From NCBI GenBank assembly GCA_017516745.1, contig JAFXBF010000018.1, forward strand, positions 1-59,426: a DNA stretch of 59,426 nt, read 5' to 3'. Position numbers and translations under genes: made by a program. This DNA comes from Clostridia bacterium (GTDB lineage Bacteria; Bacillota; Clostridia; Oscillospirales; Acutalibacteraceae). Positions 50,804 to 58,448 of the stretch are shown here, one piece after another; within the stretch, counting starts at the first letter, position 1, and each line of letters starts with the position of its first letter. The notes below the pieces were generated by a model. That model had not been told where the DNA came from and ran no database searches. It saw nothing but the letters and a program-made list of their open reading frames with translations.

Positions 50804-51370
50804 ATGAACGTATTTGATTTTGACAACACAATTTACAGGGGCGAGAGCTTTGTTGACCTGTTTATAATGGTGCTCAAAAAAGACCCTACTCTGCTTAAAA
50901 ATGTTCCTCACATGGTTTCGGGCGTGGCACAGTACAAGCTGGGCACACTCCGCCTTGAAACTGCACTTGCAAAATACGGTGAAATTTTTGAGGAATATGT
51001 TTCGGGGCTTGATGACCTTGACAGCCTTGTAAATGAATTCTGGGACAAGCACATACATAAGGTAAAGCCGTTTTATTCGGACGTGAGAAGTGAGGACGAT
51101 ATCGTAATTTCCGCCTCACCCGAAATTGTAATAGCCGAGGTATGCCGAAGAATAGGCATCAACAACTACGTCGGCACAAAGTTTGACGTTGAAACAGGCA
51201 AGCTCGGTATGGTGTGCTTTCGTGAAAACAAGATAAAGGCTTTTTACGAGCGCTATCCCGACGGAAAGATTGACACACTCTACACCGATTCAATGCACGA
51301 CAAACCGCTTATGGATATTTCCGACAAGGTGTTTTTCGTGACAGGAAACAGGATAAATAGAATAAAATGA
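50804..51370 (+). CDS. HAD-family phosphatase (HAD-IB type)
   Basis: A 188-aa phosphatase of the haloacid dehalogenase superfamily. Seen: motif I MNVFDFDNTIYRGES (nucleophile Asp about residue 5), motif II DIVISASPEIV (Ser/Thr position), and motif IV-like IDTLYTDSMHDKPLM. The layout resembles phosphoserine-phosphatase-like HAD-IB proteins with a helical cap; substrate unknown. The start codon is 3 nt after the lipoprotein stop, so it is cotranscribed. Confidence 0.88.
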   Translation: MNVFDFDNTIYRGESFVDLFIMVLKKDPTLLKNVPHMVSGVAQYKLGTLRLETALAKYGEIFEEYVSGLDDLDSLVNEFWDKHIHKVKPFYSDVRSEDDIVISASPEIVIAEVCRRIGINNYVGTKFDVETGKLGMVCFRENKIKAFYERYPDGKIDTLYTDSMHDKPLMDISDKVFFVTGNRINRIK

Positions 51371-51371
51371 A

Positions 51372-51400
51372 AAAACTCTCTGCTTTAAGCGGAGAGTTTT
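51372..51400 (+). terminator. Terminator after the HAD gene
   Basis: AAAACTCTCTGC (51372-51383), TTTAA loop, GCGGAGAGTTTT (51389-51400) with one wobble, then TCTTTATAA. Confidence 0.85.
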
Positions 51401-51409
51401 TCTTTATAA

Positions 51410-51472
51410 ATGCAAAGTGCAAAATGCAAAATGCAGAATTGTAGGTGGGCTTTGCCCACACCCAAATTGTAA
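51410..51472. repeat. Dispersed palindromic repeat, half copy C
   Basis: Only the left half is present: TGCAAAGTGCAAAATGCAAA units, then GTGGGC TTT GCCCAC (51453-51467), a changed but still paired version of the GAGGGC/GCCCTC hairpin. The right arm is missing and the downstream gene ends at 51483. Confidence 0.7.
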
Positions 51473-51482
51473 AAATAACGAA

Positions 51483-53468
51483 TTAAAAATAGTAATTTAT
51501 CAGCTTTCTCAAATCCGCATACTGTCTTTCATACTTCTCAAAAAGCGGCTTGAAAAGTCTTGCAAAAATGTTTTCTTCGGCTTCTCTCGGGGGTATTTCT
51601 TCTCCGTCTGCCGTACTGTCAAAAACGAAGGTAAATCTTCCTCCGGGGGCAACGTCGCCGTCGGTGTAGAAATCCATAATGTCTTCACTTTGCACATTGT
51701 CCGCCCATTTGAAGTTGAATTTTACATTTTTGCCGTCAAGACCGAGTGCGTTTCTCGGCACGGCTATCTGCAGAACATTGCCGTTCACGCTGTAATCGGC
51801 CAAAGCAACCGTTTCAAAGCTCCAGCCGCCATTTGAACGTTCAACCGTAACCTTACCGTTTTCGGGCGAATTGCGGTTGATGATATACTCGAAGCCCTCC
51901 CAGTTGGGTGAAACACCGCTTGTGTCGATATCTATAAACAGACGCATCCACGCATTGTCGGTTTCGGGGGTGAGGTCGTCAACGGTTTCGACATAGAAGT
52001 AAACGTTTTCGCTGTCGTAAGCCACCTTTGCCTTTGCGATATCGTTGCGGCGTGTGTCGTTAGTGTAATATGTGCCGAGCCAACCTGCGCTGTCACGGTT
52101 TTCTCCGCCCGTGTAGTGGTTGTACTCGGGCTTTACACTGTCCCACTGCACCGAACCTTGTGAAATATCAATTGTTTTTTCCGCATCTGTTGCAGGCATA
52201 TTGTCAACGCCCTTGAAGCGGCGGATATTTTCACAAAGCTGGTAGTAATAGTAGTCCTTCAGCACGCCCTTACTCGGCTCAATATCACGGCTGTATTCGG
52301 GGCTGAACTGGTCGGGAAAGGCGTTTTCCGTACCCATCCATTCCTTCCATCGGCCTGCAATCCACTCGTTGAAGCCCGTTACAAAAATGAACTCGGGGTC
52401 ATTTTTGAGTGCGTAATTCCACTGCTGCTGGAAATTCAAGCCGTAGAAAAGTGAGTTTTCAATATTCTTATCAACCGTTATTTTCTTGCCTGCGTAGGAG
52501 TAGGTATAGGAAAATGCTCCGTCGGTAAAGCTTCTGCCCTGAACGGTGCCTTCGGGACAGTTAAGAGCGTTGAGCCCGTTTTCGTTTGCGTTCTGTGCAA
52601 CGGAAACACACATCTGCTCAACGCCGCCGAAAAGGCGCTTGCCGAACTTGGTCTGCTTGTAATCGGAGCACCAGCCCCAGGTATCCTCAAGGAATGTTGT
52701 ATCGTCCGCAAAATAGGTTGACTCGTTATCACGGAAGGTGAAGAAATCGAAAATCTCCTTATCAATTTCATCATCAAGGTCAAGGCAACGGATATCCGCC
52801 ATTACAAGGGGCTTACCCTCCCACATAAACCACAGTTCCTCATAAAGACCTTTTGAATACATTATATCGTAAAGCGTTCTGAGCTGTGTGCGTGCTTCCT
52901 CACCGGCTCCGAAATTGAGAATAAAGGCAACCTGCGGCACGTCAACGCCGTCTGCCTTTGCCTTGCTCCACACCTCAAGAAGCACGGAGGCAGCAGGCTC
53001 AAACAGAAGCGTTCCGTTGGTTGTGTCGAATATAACCACGTCAACATCGGCATCGGCAAGCAGCTCGGCGTGCTTGCGCAGAACATATCTGTCCGTGCTC
53101 GTATAGAAGCCGTAAAGAGGCTCATCCCAGAAATACGGTCTGCCGTCGTAGGTGTTGCCCCAGGCAGGGTGTTCCCAATCGTTTTTTGCTTCGGGGTATT
53201 TGTCAAGCACACTGCCCGTAGTCAACGGCTCGTGGTCGTTAATCCATCGGTAATGCCACGTCCAGTAGAAAACTCCTACAAATTTGTCCTGCCTTCTGCC
53301 GCCGACAGCTTGCGCATCGGAAAGCGTTCTTCCGAGACCGTCAACAGCCGCCCAGGTAGAAGGCAGCACCTTCTGCGCAGTTTCTTGAGCACCCGAAGCA
53401 CAAACAGCACCGAGCCCGAGAAGAACCGCAAGGCACAGTAACACGGATATAAAACGCTTGAATTTCAT
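51483..53468 (-). CDS. Secreted GH99/GH71-like glycan hydrolase with CBM9-like module
   Basis: A 661-aa secreted protein (signal peptide about residues 1-27, VLLGLGAVCASGAQE). The catalytic part resembles the GH99/GH71-type TIM-barrel: GVFYWTWHYRWIND, KHAELLADADVDVVIFDTTN, LWFMWEGKPLVMAD, FIFVTGFNEWIAGRW (candidate acidic residues in FNEW). The C-terminal about 170 residues are CBM9-like (AKVAYDSENVYFYVET, WMRLFIDIDTSGVSPNW). I chose the ATG at 53468 because AGGAG is 9 nt upstream; an ATG three codons earlier touches that site. Substrate (alpha-mannan or host glycan) is inference. Transcribed alone. Confidence 0.75.
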   Translation of the reverse strand: MKFKRFISVLLCLAVLLGLGAVCASGAQETAQKVLPSTWAAVDGLGRTLSDAQAVGGRRQDKFVGVFYWTWHYRWINDHEPLTTGSVLDKYPEAKNDWEHPAWGNTYDGRPYFWDEPLYGFYTSTDRYVLRKHAELLADADVDVVIFDTTNGTLLFEPAASVLLEVWSKAKADGVDVPQVAFILNFGAGEEARTQLRTLYDIMYSKGLYEELWFMWEGKPLVMADIRCLDLDDEIDKEIFDFFTFRDNESTYFADDTTFLEDTWGWCSDYKQTKFGKRLFGGVEQMCVSVAQNANENGLNALNCPEGTVQGRSFTDGAFSYTYSYAGKKITVDKNIENSLFYGLNFQQQWNYALKNDPEFIFVTGFNEWIAGRWKEWMGTENAFPDQFSPEYSRDIEPSKGVLKDYYYYQLCENIRRFKGVDNMPATDAEKTIDISQGSVQWDSVKPEYNHYTGGENRDSAGWLGTYYTNDTRRNDIAKAKVAYDSENVYFYVETVDDLTPETDNAWMRLFIDIDTSGVSPNWEGFEYIINRNSPENGKVTVERSNGGWSFETVALADYSVNGNVLQIAVPRNALGLDGKNVKFNFKWADNVQSEDIMDFYTDGDVAPGGRFTFVFDSTADGEEIPPREAEENIFARLFKPLFEKYERQYADLRKLINYYF

Positions 53469-53537
53469 AATTAACATCTCCTTACAAACAGGATTGTGTA
53501 ACTATTTTATCATTTTCAGCTGTTTAAATCAATAAAT

Positions 53538-53717
53538 AAATTGCAGTTTGTTTAAACGCAGAGTGCAGAGTTCAGAACGCAGAACGGTGGGAGGGCTTCG
53601 CCCTCACCCATTATAATAATCGCCCTAAATCAACATTTTATAAAATCGGAGCCAAGCGACCCTTCGTTCTGCACTCTGCGTTCTGCATTCTGCACTAAAC
53701 CAGCGGAACTGCAATTT
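53538..53717. repeat. Dispersed palindromic repeat, copy D, with extra flanking inverted repeat
   Basis: Arms are GCAGAGTGCAGAGTTCAGAA-like (53557-53585) and TTCTGCACTCTGCGTTCTGC-like (about 53675-53697), around GAGGGC TTC GCCCTC (53591-53605) and the conserved ATTTTATAAAATCGGAGC. Outside, AAATTGCAGTT (53538-53548) is the perfect inverse of AACTGCAATTT (53707-53717). It fills the gap between the hydrolase and typA. Confidence 0.78.
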
Positions 53718-53778
53718 GTTCTGCTAACTTATTACAATTTTAATTTATCCCCAGCATAAATTTTCGACAAATCTGCCA

Positions 53779-53807
53779 TTGGAAATTTATAAAATAAGGT
53801 ATATAAT
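53779..53807 (+). promoter_or_regulatory. Possible promoter of typA
   Basis: TTGGAA (53779-53784), 17-nt spacer, TATAAT (53802-53807). The -10 is perfect, the -35 weak. The ribosome binding site GGAG lies at 53833-53836. Confidence 0.55.
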
Positions 53808-53844
53808 AAATAACCGTGAATTTATGTATATTGGAGTCAAAAAT

Positions 53845-55659
53845 ATGGAGCGCAGAGAAATCAGAAATATTGCCATTATCGCTCACGTTGACCACGGCAA
53901 AACAACCCTTGTTGACGAGCTGCTCAAGCAGAGCGGTACCTTCCGTGAAAACGAGCAGGTTGAGGACAGAGTTATGGACTCAAACGACCTTGAGCGTGAA
54001 AGAGGCATTACCATACTTTCAAAGAATACGTCCATCCGCTATATGGACACGAAAATCAACGTTGTCGATACCCCCGGCCATGCCGATTTCGGCGGTGAGG
54101 TTGAGCGTATACTGATGATGGTTGACGGCGTTTTGCTGCTTGTTGATGCATTTGAGGGCTGTATGCCGCAGACACGCTTTGTTCTCAAAAAAGCACTGGG
54201 TCTTGGCAAAAAGGTACTCGTTGTTGTCAATAAAATCGACCGTCCGGGCGCAAGACCTGCCGAGGTGCTTGACGAGGTGCTTGATTTGTTTATCGAGCTC
54301 GGTGCGGATGACGACCAGCTTGAATTCCCCGTTGTCTATGCCAGCGCAAGGGACGGCTATTCTTCACTCGACCCCGATGTGCGTGAGGGCGATATGAGAC
54401 CGCTTCTCGATGCTATTCTTGAAAATATTGATGCACCCAAGGGTGATGTTGATGCACCGCTTCAGATTCTTTTCTCTTCACTTGAATATGACGATTATGT
54501 CGGCAGAATCGGTGTAGGCAGAGTCGAAAGAGGCACGGTTAAGAAAAATCAGATTGTAACGCTGTGCAAAACAGACGGCTCACAGAAAAACGAGCGTATC
54601 ACAAGACTTTACCAGTTTGAAGGCCTTAAGAGAGTTGAGGTTGAGGAAGCCAAGGCAGGCGACCTTATCTGTGTTTCGGGCATTCCCGAAATTAATATCG
54701 GCGAAACCGCCTGTGCACCTGACTGTGTTGAACCGCTGCCCTTTGTCAAGATTGACGAGCCCACAATTTCAATGAACTTCATTGTAAACGACAGCCCGTT
54801 TGCAGGTCAGGAGGGCAAGTTTGTAACCTCCCGTAATATCCGTGACCGCCTTTTCAAAGAGGTTGAAACAAACGTAAGTATGCGTGTTGAGGAAACCGAA
54901 ACGACCGATACCTTCAAGGTTTCGGGCAGAGGCGAGCTTCACCTTTCAATCCTTATTGAAACAATGCGCCGCCAGGGCTACGAATTCCAGGTTTCACGCC
55001 CGAAGGTTATTCTTAAGGAAATCAACGGTGAAATTTACGAGCCCGTCGAGCTTCTTATTGTCGAAGTGCCCGAGCAGTATGTCGGTGCGGTTATCGAAAA
55101 GCTTGGCTCACGCAAGGCAGAGCTTGAAAATATGGGCGTGCGTGACGGCGGCTCAACTCACCTTGAGTTCAAAATTCCATCCCGTGGCCTTATCGGCTAC
55201 CGCTCCGAATTCCTTACCGATACAAACGGCAACGGTATTATGAACCAGCTTTTCCACGGCTATGAGCCCTATGCAGGCGATATCCAGACAAGGGAAAGAG
55301 GCTCAATCGTTGTTCACGAGGCAGGCGAGTCAACGGGCTACGGACTGTTCAACACACAGGACAGAGGCAGACTTTTCATCGGCCCGGGTGTGCCCGTTTA
55401 CGAGGGTATGATAGTCGGCGAATGTGCAAAGAACGAGGATATTGTCTGTAACGTCTGCAAGAAAAAGCAGCTCACCAATACCCGTGCCGCAGGCAGCGAT
55501 GATGCCCTGCGCCTTGTTCCGCCCTCAAACCTTTCACTCGAGCAGTGTATGGAGTTTATCAAGGATGACGAGCTTCTCGAGGTTACACCCAAATCACTCC
55601 GCCTTCGCAAAATGATACTCTCAAAAGAACTCCGCCTTAAAAAGCAGTTCAAGAAATAA
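53845..55659 (+). CDS. typA: TypA/BipA, ribosome-associated GTPase
   Basis: A 604-aa translational GTPase that acts in ribosome assembly, particularly under stress or cold. Seen: [21 protein letters not shown] (P-loop, residues 8-28), [12 protein letters not shown] (switch I), [14 protein letters not shown] (G3), [12 protein letters not shown] (NKxD), then domain II, EF-G-like domain III and the BipA-specific C-terminal region ([37 protein letters not shown]). I chose ATG 53845 (GGAG 8 nt upstream); reading upstream continues 22 codons to a TTG with no family match. Length then fits BipA. Confidence 0.96.
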   Translation: MERREIRNIAIIAHVDHGKTTLVDELLKQSGTFRENEQVEDRVMDSNDLERERGITILSKNTSIRYMDTKINVVDTPGHADFGGEVERILMMVDGVLLLVDAFEGCMPQTRFVLKKALGLGKKVLVVVNKIDRPGARPAEVLDEVLDLFIELGADDDQLEFPVVYASARDGYSSLDPDVREGDMRPLLDAILENIDAPKGDVDAPLQILFSSLEYDDYVGRIGVGRVERGTVKKNQIVTLCKTDGSQKNERITRLYQFEGLKRVEVEEAKAGDLICVSGIPEINIGETACAPDCVEPLPFVKIDEPTISMNFIVNDSPFAGQEGKFVTSRNIRDRLFKEVETNVSMRVEETETTDTFKVSGRGELHLSILIETMRRQGYEFQVSRPKVILKEINGEIYEPVELLIVEVPEQYVGAVIEKLGSRKAELENMGVRDGGSTHLEFKIPSRGLIGYRSEFLTDTNGNGIMNQLFHGYEPYAGDIQTRERGSIVVHEAGESTGYGLFNTQDRGRLFIGPGVPVYEGMIVGECAKNEDIVCNVCKKKQLTNTRAAGSDDALRLVPPSNLSLEQCMEFIKDDELLEVTPKSLRLRKMILSKELRLKKQFKK

Positions 55660-55672
55660 GCATAAATCAAAG

Positions 55673-55702
55673 AAACCTCTCCACCGTTTGATGGAGAGGT
55701 TT
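55673..55702 (+). terminator. Terminator after typA
   Basis: AAACCTCTCCA (55673-55683) and TGGAGAGGTTT (55692-55702), perfect 11-bp stem. T-tracts on both sides make it possibly bidirectional and also the end of glnA. Confidence 0.88.
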
Positions 55703-55719
55703 TAGTGTTATATGAGCTA

Positions 55720-57144
55720 TTAAAGGTTGAAGTACTTGTCGAATTCTGCCGGGTGGGGAATAGCGGAAAGCTGGCGGCAGTCCTCACGCTTGGACTTGAT
55801 GAAGTTCTTGATAAGCTCTTCGGGGAATACGCCGCCCTCTGTGAGGTAGTCGTGGTCGGCCTCAAGTGCGTCAAGTGCTTCTTCAAGCGATGTGGGCAGA
55901 CCCTGAAGCTTTGCTTTTTCCTCATCGGAAAGGTGGTAAAGGTTGAAGTCGTAGGGTCCCCAGCCGTTTGCAGACGGATCAATCTTGTTCTTGATGCCGT
56001 CAAGACCTGCCATAAGAATAGCGGCATAGCAGAAGTAGGGGTTGCAGGTTGCGTCGGGGTTGCGAAGCTCGAAACGGCGCTTGTCCGGAGCCTTTGCGTA
56101 AGCAGGAATACGGATAACGGCGCTGCGGTTGGAGGTTGCGTAGCCGACTGTAACGGGTGCCTCAAAACCGGGGATAAGGCGCTTGAAGGAGTTTGTGCTG
56201 GGGTTGGTGATAGCACAAAGTGAGTGGATGTGCTTGAGCAGACCGCCCATAAACCAGTGAGCTTCCTTGCTCAGGTGTGCATAACCCTCGTCGTCGGAGA
56301 ATACGGGCTGACCGTCCTTGAAGAGAATCATGTGAACGTGCATACCGCTGCCTGCCTCACCCCATACGGGCTTGGGCATAAATGTTGCAGCCTTGCCGTA
56401 CTTGAGGGCTGTGTTGTGGATGATGTACTTAATCATCATTGTGGCATCTGCCATGTGTACTACTTCACCGAGCTGAGGCTCAATTTCAAACTGACCGGAT
56501 GCGGCAACCTCGGGATGGTGGTAGTTGATTTCAATACCTGCATCCTGCATATGCATACACATTTCGCTGCGGCACTCGTAGGAAATATCAAAGGGCTTTG
56601 CAATGTGGTAGTTCTTCTGCTTGGGAACAACAACACCCAGACCCTCTGTGCCGGAGTTCCAGTAGGACTGCTGTGCGTCAACATCAACAGCAATCTGTCT
56701 GCCCTCAACGTTCCATGTAACGTTGTCGAACAGATAGAATTCAAACTCGGGCAGAATCTTCATCTCGTCAGCAACGCCGCTGTTCTTCATATACTCAACA
56801 GCTGCCTTGATGATGTTACGGGGATACTGTGCAAGGGGACGGTTTTCGGGGCTGTCGATAATCATTGCGTTACCTGTCATTGACAGTGTGGGAACAGAGC
56901 AGAAGGGGTCAATAACCGCCGTGTCAGGGTCGGGGATAAAGACCATATCGCTCTTTTCAACAACGGCATAGCCGTAGTTGGAGGCATCAAAGCCGATGCC
57001 GCTTTTCATTGTGTCTTCCGAAAAGTTCTGTGCAGGGATTGTAACGTGGCGGTACTGACCGTTGATGTCAACCATCTTGAAGTCAACCATCTGAATACCG
57101 TTTTCTTCAATCATTGCAAGAATGTCTTTAACGCTCTTACTCAT
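55720..57144 (-). CDS. glnA: Type I glutamine synthetase
   Basis: A 474-aa enzyme making glutamine from glutamate, ammonia and ATP; dodecameric in the family. Seen: MVDFKMVDINGQYRHVTIP near the N-terminus, QFEIEPQLG (metal Glu), KPVWGEAGSGMHVHM (His/Glu loop), NPSTNSFKRLIPGFEAPV, and SNRSAVIRIP...KRRFELRNPDATCNPYFCYAAILMAGLDG (catalytic region, quoted in parts). I chose the ATG at 57144 with GAGGT 6 nt upstream; an ATG two codons earlier abuts that site. It is a single gene under a promoter bracketed by an 8-bp inverted repeat. Confidence 0.95.
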   Translation of the reverse strand: MSKSVKDILAMIEENGIQMVDFKMVDINGQYRHVTIPAQNFSEDTMKSGIGFDASNYGYAVVEKSDMVFIPDPDTAVIDPFCSVPTLSMTGNAMIIDSPENRPLAQYPRNIIKAAVEYMKNSGVADEMKILPEFEFYLFDNVTWNVEGRQIAVDVDAQQSYWNSGTEGLGVVVPKQKNYHIAKPFDISYECRSEMCMHMQDAGIEINYHHPEVAASGQFEIEPQLGEVVHMADATMMIKYIIHNTALKYGKAATFMPKPVWGEAGSGMHVHMILFKDGQPVFSDDEGYAHLSKEAHWFMGGLLKHIHSLCAITNPSTNSFKRLIPGFEAPVTVGYATSNRSAVIRIPAYAKAPDKRRFELRNPDATCNPYFCYAAILMAGLDGIKNKIDPSANGWGPYDFNLYHLSDEEKAKLQGLPTSLEEALDALEADHDYLTEGGVFPEELIKNFIKSKREDCRQLSAIPHPAEFDKYFNL

Positions 57145-57173
57145 AAACATACCTCTTTTTTGTTTGGTTAATT

Positions 57174-57226
57174 TTAGGTTACCGTTTCAATAATACAATA
57201 TCTTCCCGAAAATGACAATAACCTAA
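57174..57226 (-). promoter_or_regulatory. glnA promoter with flanking inverted repeat
   Basis: Minus strand TTGTCA (57218 to 57213), 17-nt spacer, TATTAT (57195 to 57190). TTAGGTTA (57174-57181) and TAACCTAA (57219-57226) are perfect 8-bp inverted arms, one upstream of the -35 and one just after the expected start site. This could bind a nitrogen regulator; it is not a GlnR/TnrA-type sequence that I recognise. Confidence 0.7.
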
Positions 57227-57327
57227 CCAAAAATTTTTTAGCATAATATTAACAGAATAAATTTGTTTACAACGGATATTGTTATATGGTAATATAAAAA
57301 TATAATATTTGAAAGGAGCTGAAACCG

Positions 57328-57981
57328 TTGCCGGGTGAAAGAATAAACGCCTTTATGCACCGCCACAACAGGGATAAGCACCTGAACACCGTAACATTTA
57401 TAATGTTTATTCTGCTGGCGGTGGAAAAGGTTGCCTCGGGTGCGACAATGCGCCTTGAAGCAGGAAAAACCTTTTTCGATTTCACCTTTTCTCTCACCGA
57501 CGTTGTTCAGCTTCTGATTTATATTTCAATGGCGGTGCTCATTTCGCAGAAGGTAAACCGCAAATACCTGCTCATACCCGATTTTGTCCTGCTGTGCATA
57601 AAGCTTTATGCAGCCGTTTCGGGGCTGATAACGCTTTTCGGTGTGCATTACAGCAACCTGCTCGGTGAACTGTCCGTGCTCGAAAAAACGGTGGAAAGTC
57701 TGCTGTTTTCAGCGTTTCTGATTATCCTCTTTGCAGGCAAGCTCTCCCACGGCAAACGCCTGCCGGCCTATTGCCCGATAGCCTGCCTCACCGTGCTTTC
57801 ACTGTGCGTGCCCGTAACAGTCGTGTTCGAGGTGCTCAAATTCTATGTCGAGGAGCAGATGAATTATCCTCTATATATGGAAATCTTCATTTTCCTGCGT
57901 GGCCTGCTAAACGAAATCTTCCTCGACCTGCCCTACGCAATGCTCATATTACTTGTGTTCTATTGTCATACGGATGAATAA
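57328..57981 (+). CDS. Polytopic membrane protein, unknown
   Basis: A 217-aa protein with about six hydrophobic segments (TVTFIMFILLAVEKVA, VVQLLIYISMAVLI, LLIPDFVLLCIKLYAAVSGL, SLLFSAFLIILFAG, CLTVLSLCVPVTVVFEVL, LPYAMLILLVFYC). No family recognised. The start is TTG at 57328, supported by GAAAGGAG 9 nt upstream. It is a single gene divergent from glnA, followed by a hairpin shared with the convergent XRE gene. Confidence 0.75.
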   Translation: MPGERINAFMHRHNRDKHLNTVTFIMFILLAVEKVASGATMRLEAGKTFFDFTFSLTDVVQLLIYISMAVLISQKVNRKYLLIPDFVLLCIKLYAAVSGLITLFGVHYSNLLGELSVLEKTVESLLFSAFLIILFAGKLSHGKRLPAYCPIACLTVLSLCVPVTVVFEVLKFYVEEQMNYPLYMEIFIFLRGLLNEIFLDLPYAMLILLVFYCHTDE

Positions 57982-57994
57982 AATTCTCATTTAA

Positions 57995-58030
57995 AAAGCA
58001 GTACAACGTCACACAACGCTGTACTGCTTT
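57995..58030. terminator. Bidirectional terminator, 11-bp stem
   Basis: AAAGCAGTACA (57995-58005) and TGTACTGCTTT (58020-58030) pair perfectly around a 14-nt loop, with A/T-rich flanks on both strands. It separates the membrane-protein gene from the XRE gene. Confidence 0.85.
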
Positions 58031-58031
58031 A

Positions 58032-58226
58032 TTATTTTTCTTCAAATATGAATAAATCGTTTGGCTGACATTCAAGAATTTCGCACAGTTTTTCTATTGT
58101 TTCAAGCTGTAAGCCTGTCAGTGTATTGTCGCAGATTTTATTTACGGTTTTATAGGTTGTCTGCATTTCTTTAACTAACCAATATCTTGTCCTGTGCTTT
58201 TCGTCAAGCAGCTTTTGTACATTCAT
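58032..58226 (-). CDS. Small XRE-family regulator
   Basis: A 64-aa Cro/CI-type protein: NVQKLLDEKHRTRYWLVKEMQTTYKTVNKICDNTLTGLQLETIEKLCEILECQPNDLF, a common stand-alone clostridial regulator with recognition helix TYKTVNKICD. I take ATG 58226; a GTG at 58244 would add six residues, and neither has a clear Shine-Dalgarno sequence, so the transcript may be leaderless or weakly translated. A palindrome overlaps the start region and suggests autoregulation. Confidence 0.85.
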   Translation of the reverse strand: MNVQKLLDEKHRTRYWLVKEMQTTYKTVNKICDNTLTGLQLETIEKLCEILECQPNDLFIFEEK

Positions 58227-58234
58227 TTTAATCA

Positions 58235-58253
58235 ATTTAATCACCGATTAAAT
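58235..58253. promoter_or_regulatory. Palindrome at the XRE start, operator candidate
   Basis: ATTTAATC (58235-58242) ACC GATTAAAT (58246-58253). It lies just before the ATG and covers the alternative GTG. A second inverted pair, CTACCT and AGGTAG (about 58265-58295), surrounds the likely -10 region. Confidence 0.55.
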
Positions 58254-58341
58254 TTTAACATTAGTCTACCTAAAATATAATTAACCAATAGGTAGTATAC
58301 CAAGTGGTTGACTATTTTGTGAAAATGTGTATAATTTACCG

Positions 58342-58420
58342 TGTAGGGGTGATTCACGAATCACCCGTCGTAAAGGTGATATGACGGTAATTTTCGGGCG
58401 ATTCGTGAATCGCCCCTACA
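58342..58420. repeat. Inverted repeat of the GATTCACGAATC type
   Basis: Arms of 26 nt, starting TGTAGGGGTGATTCACGAAT (58342) and ending ATTCGTGAATCGCCCCTACA (58420), match at 24 of 26 positions as reverse complements. Each arm is also a palindrome by itself (GGTGATTC AC GAATCACC; GGGCGATTC GT GAATCGCCC). The element sits between the XRE gene and the CHAP gene, and no gene lies inside. Likely a small non-autonomous repeat. Confidence 0.75.
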
Positions 58421-58448
58421 AATCCATTTGATTTGGAGGTAATGTATA

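Noticed and set aside
55398-56216. Minus-strand 272-codon frame across the typA end and glnA
   Set aside because: It is antisense to typA and out of frame in glnA, low-complexity in Ser/Thr/Pro, and crosses a terminator.
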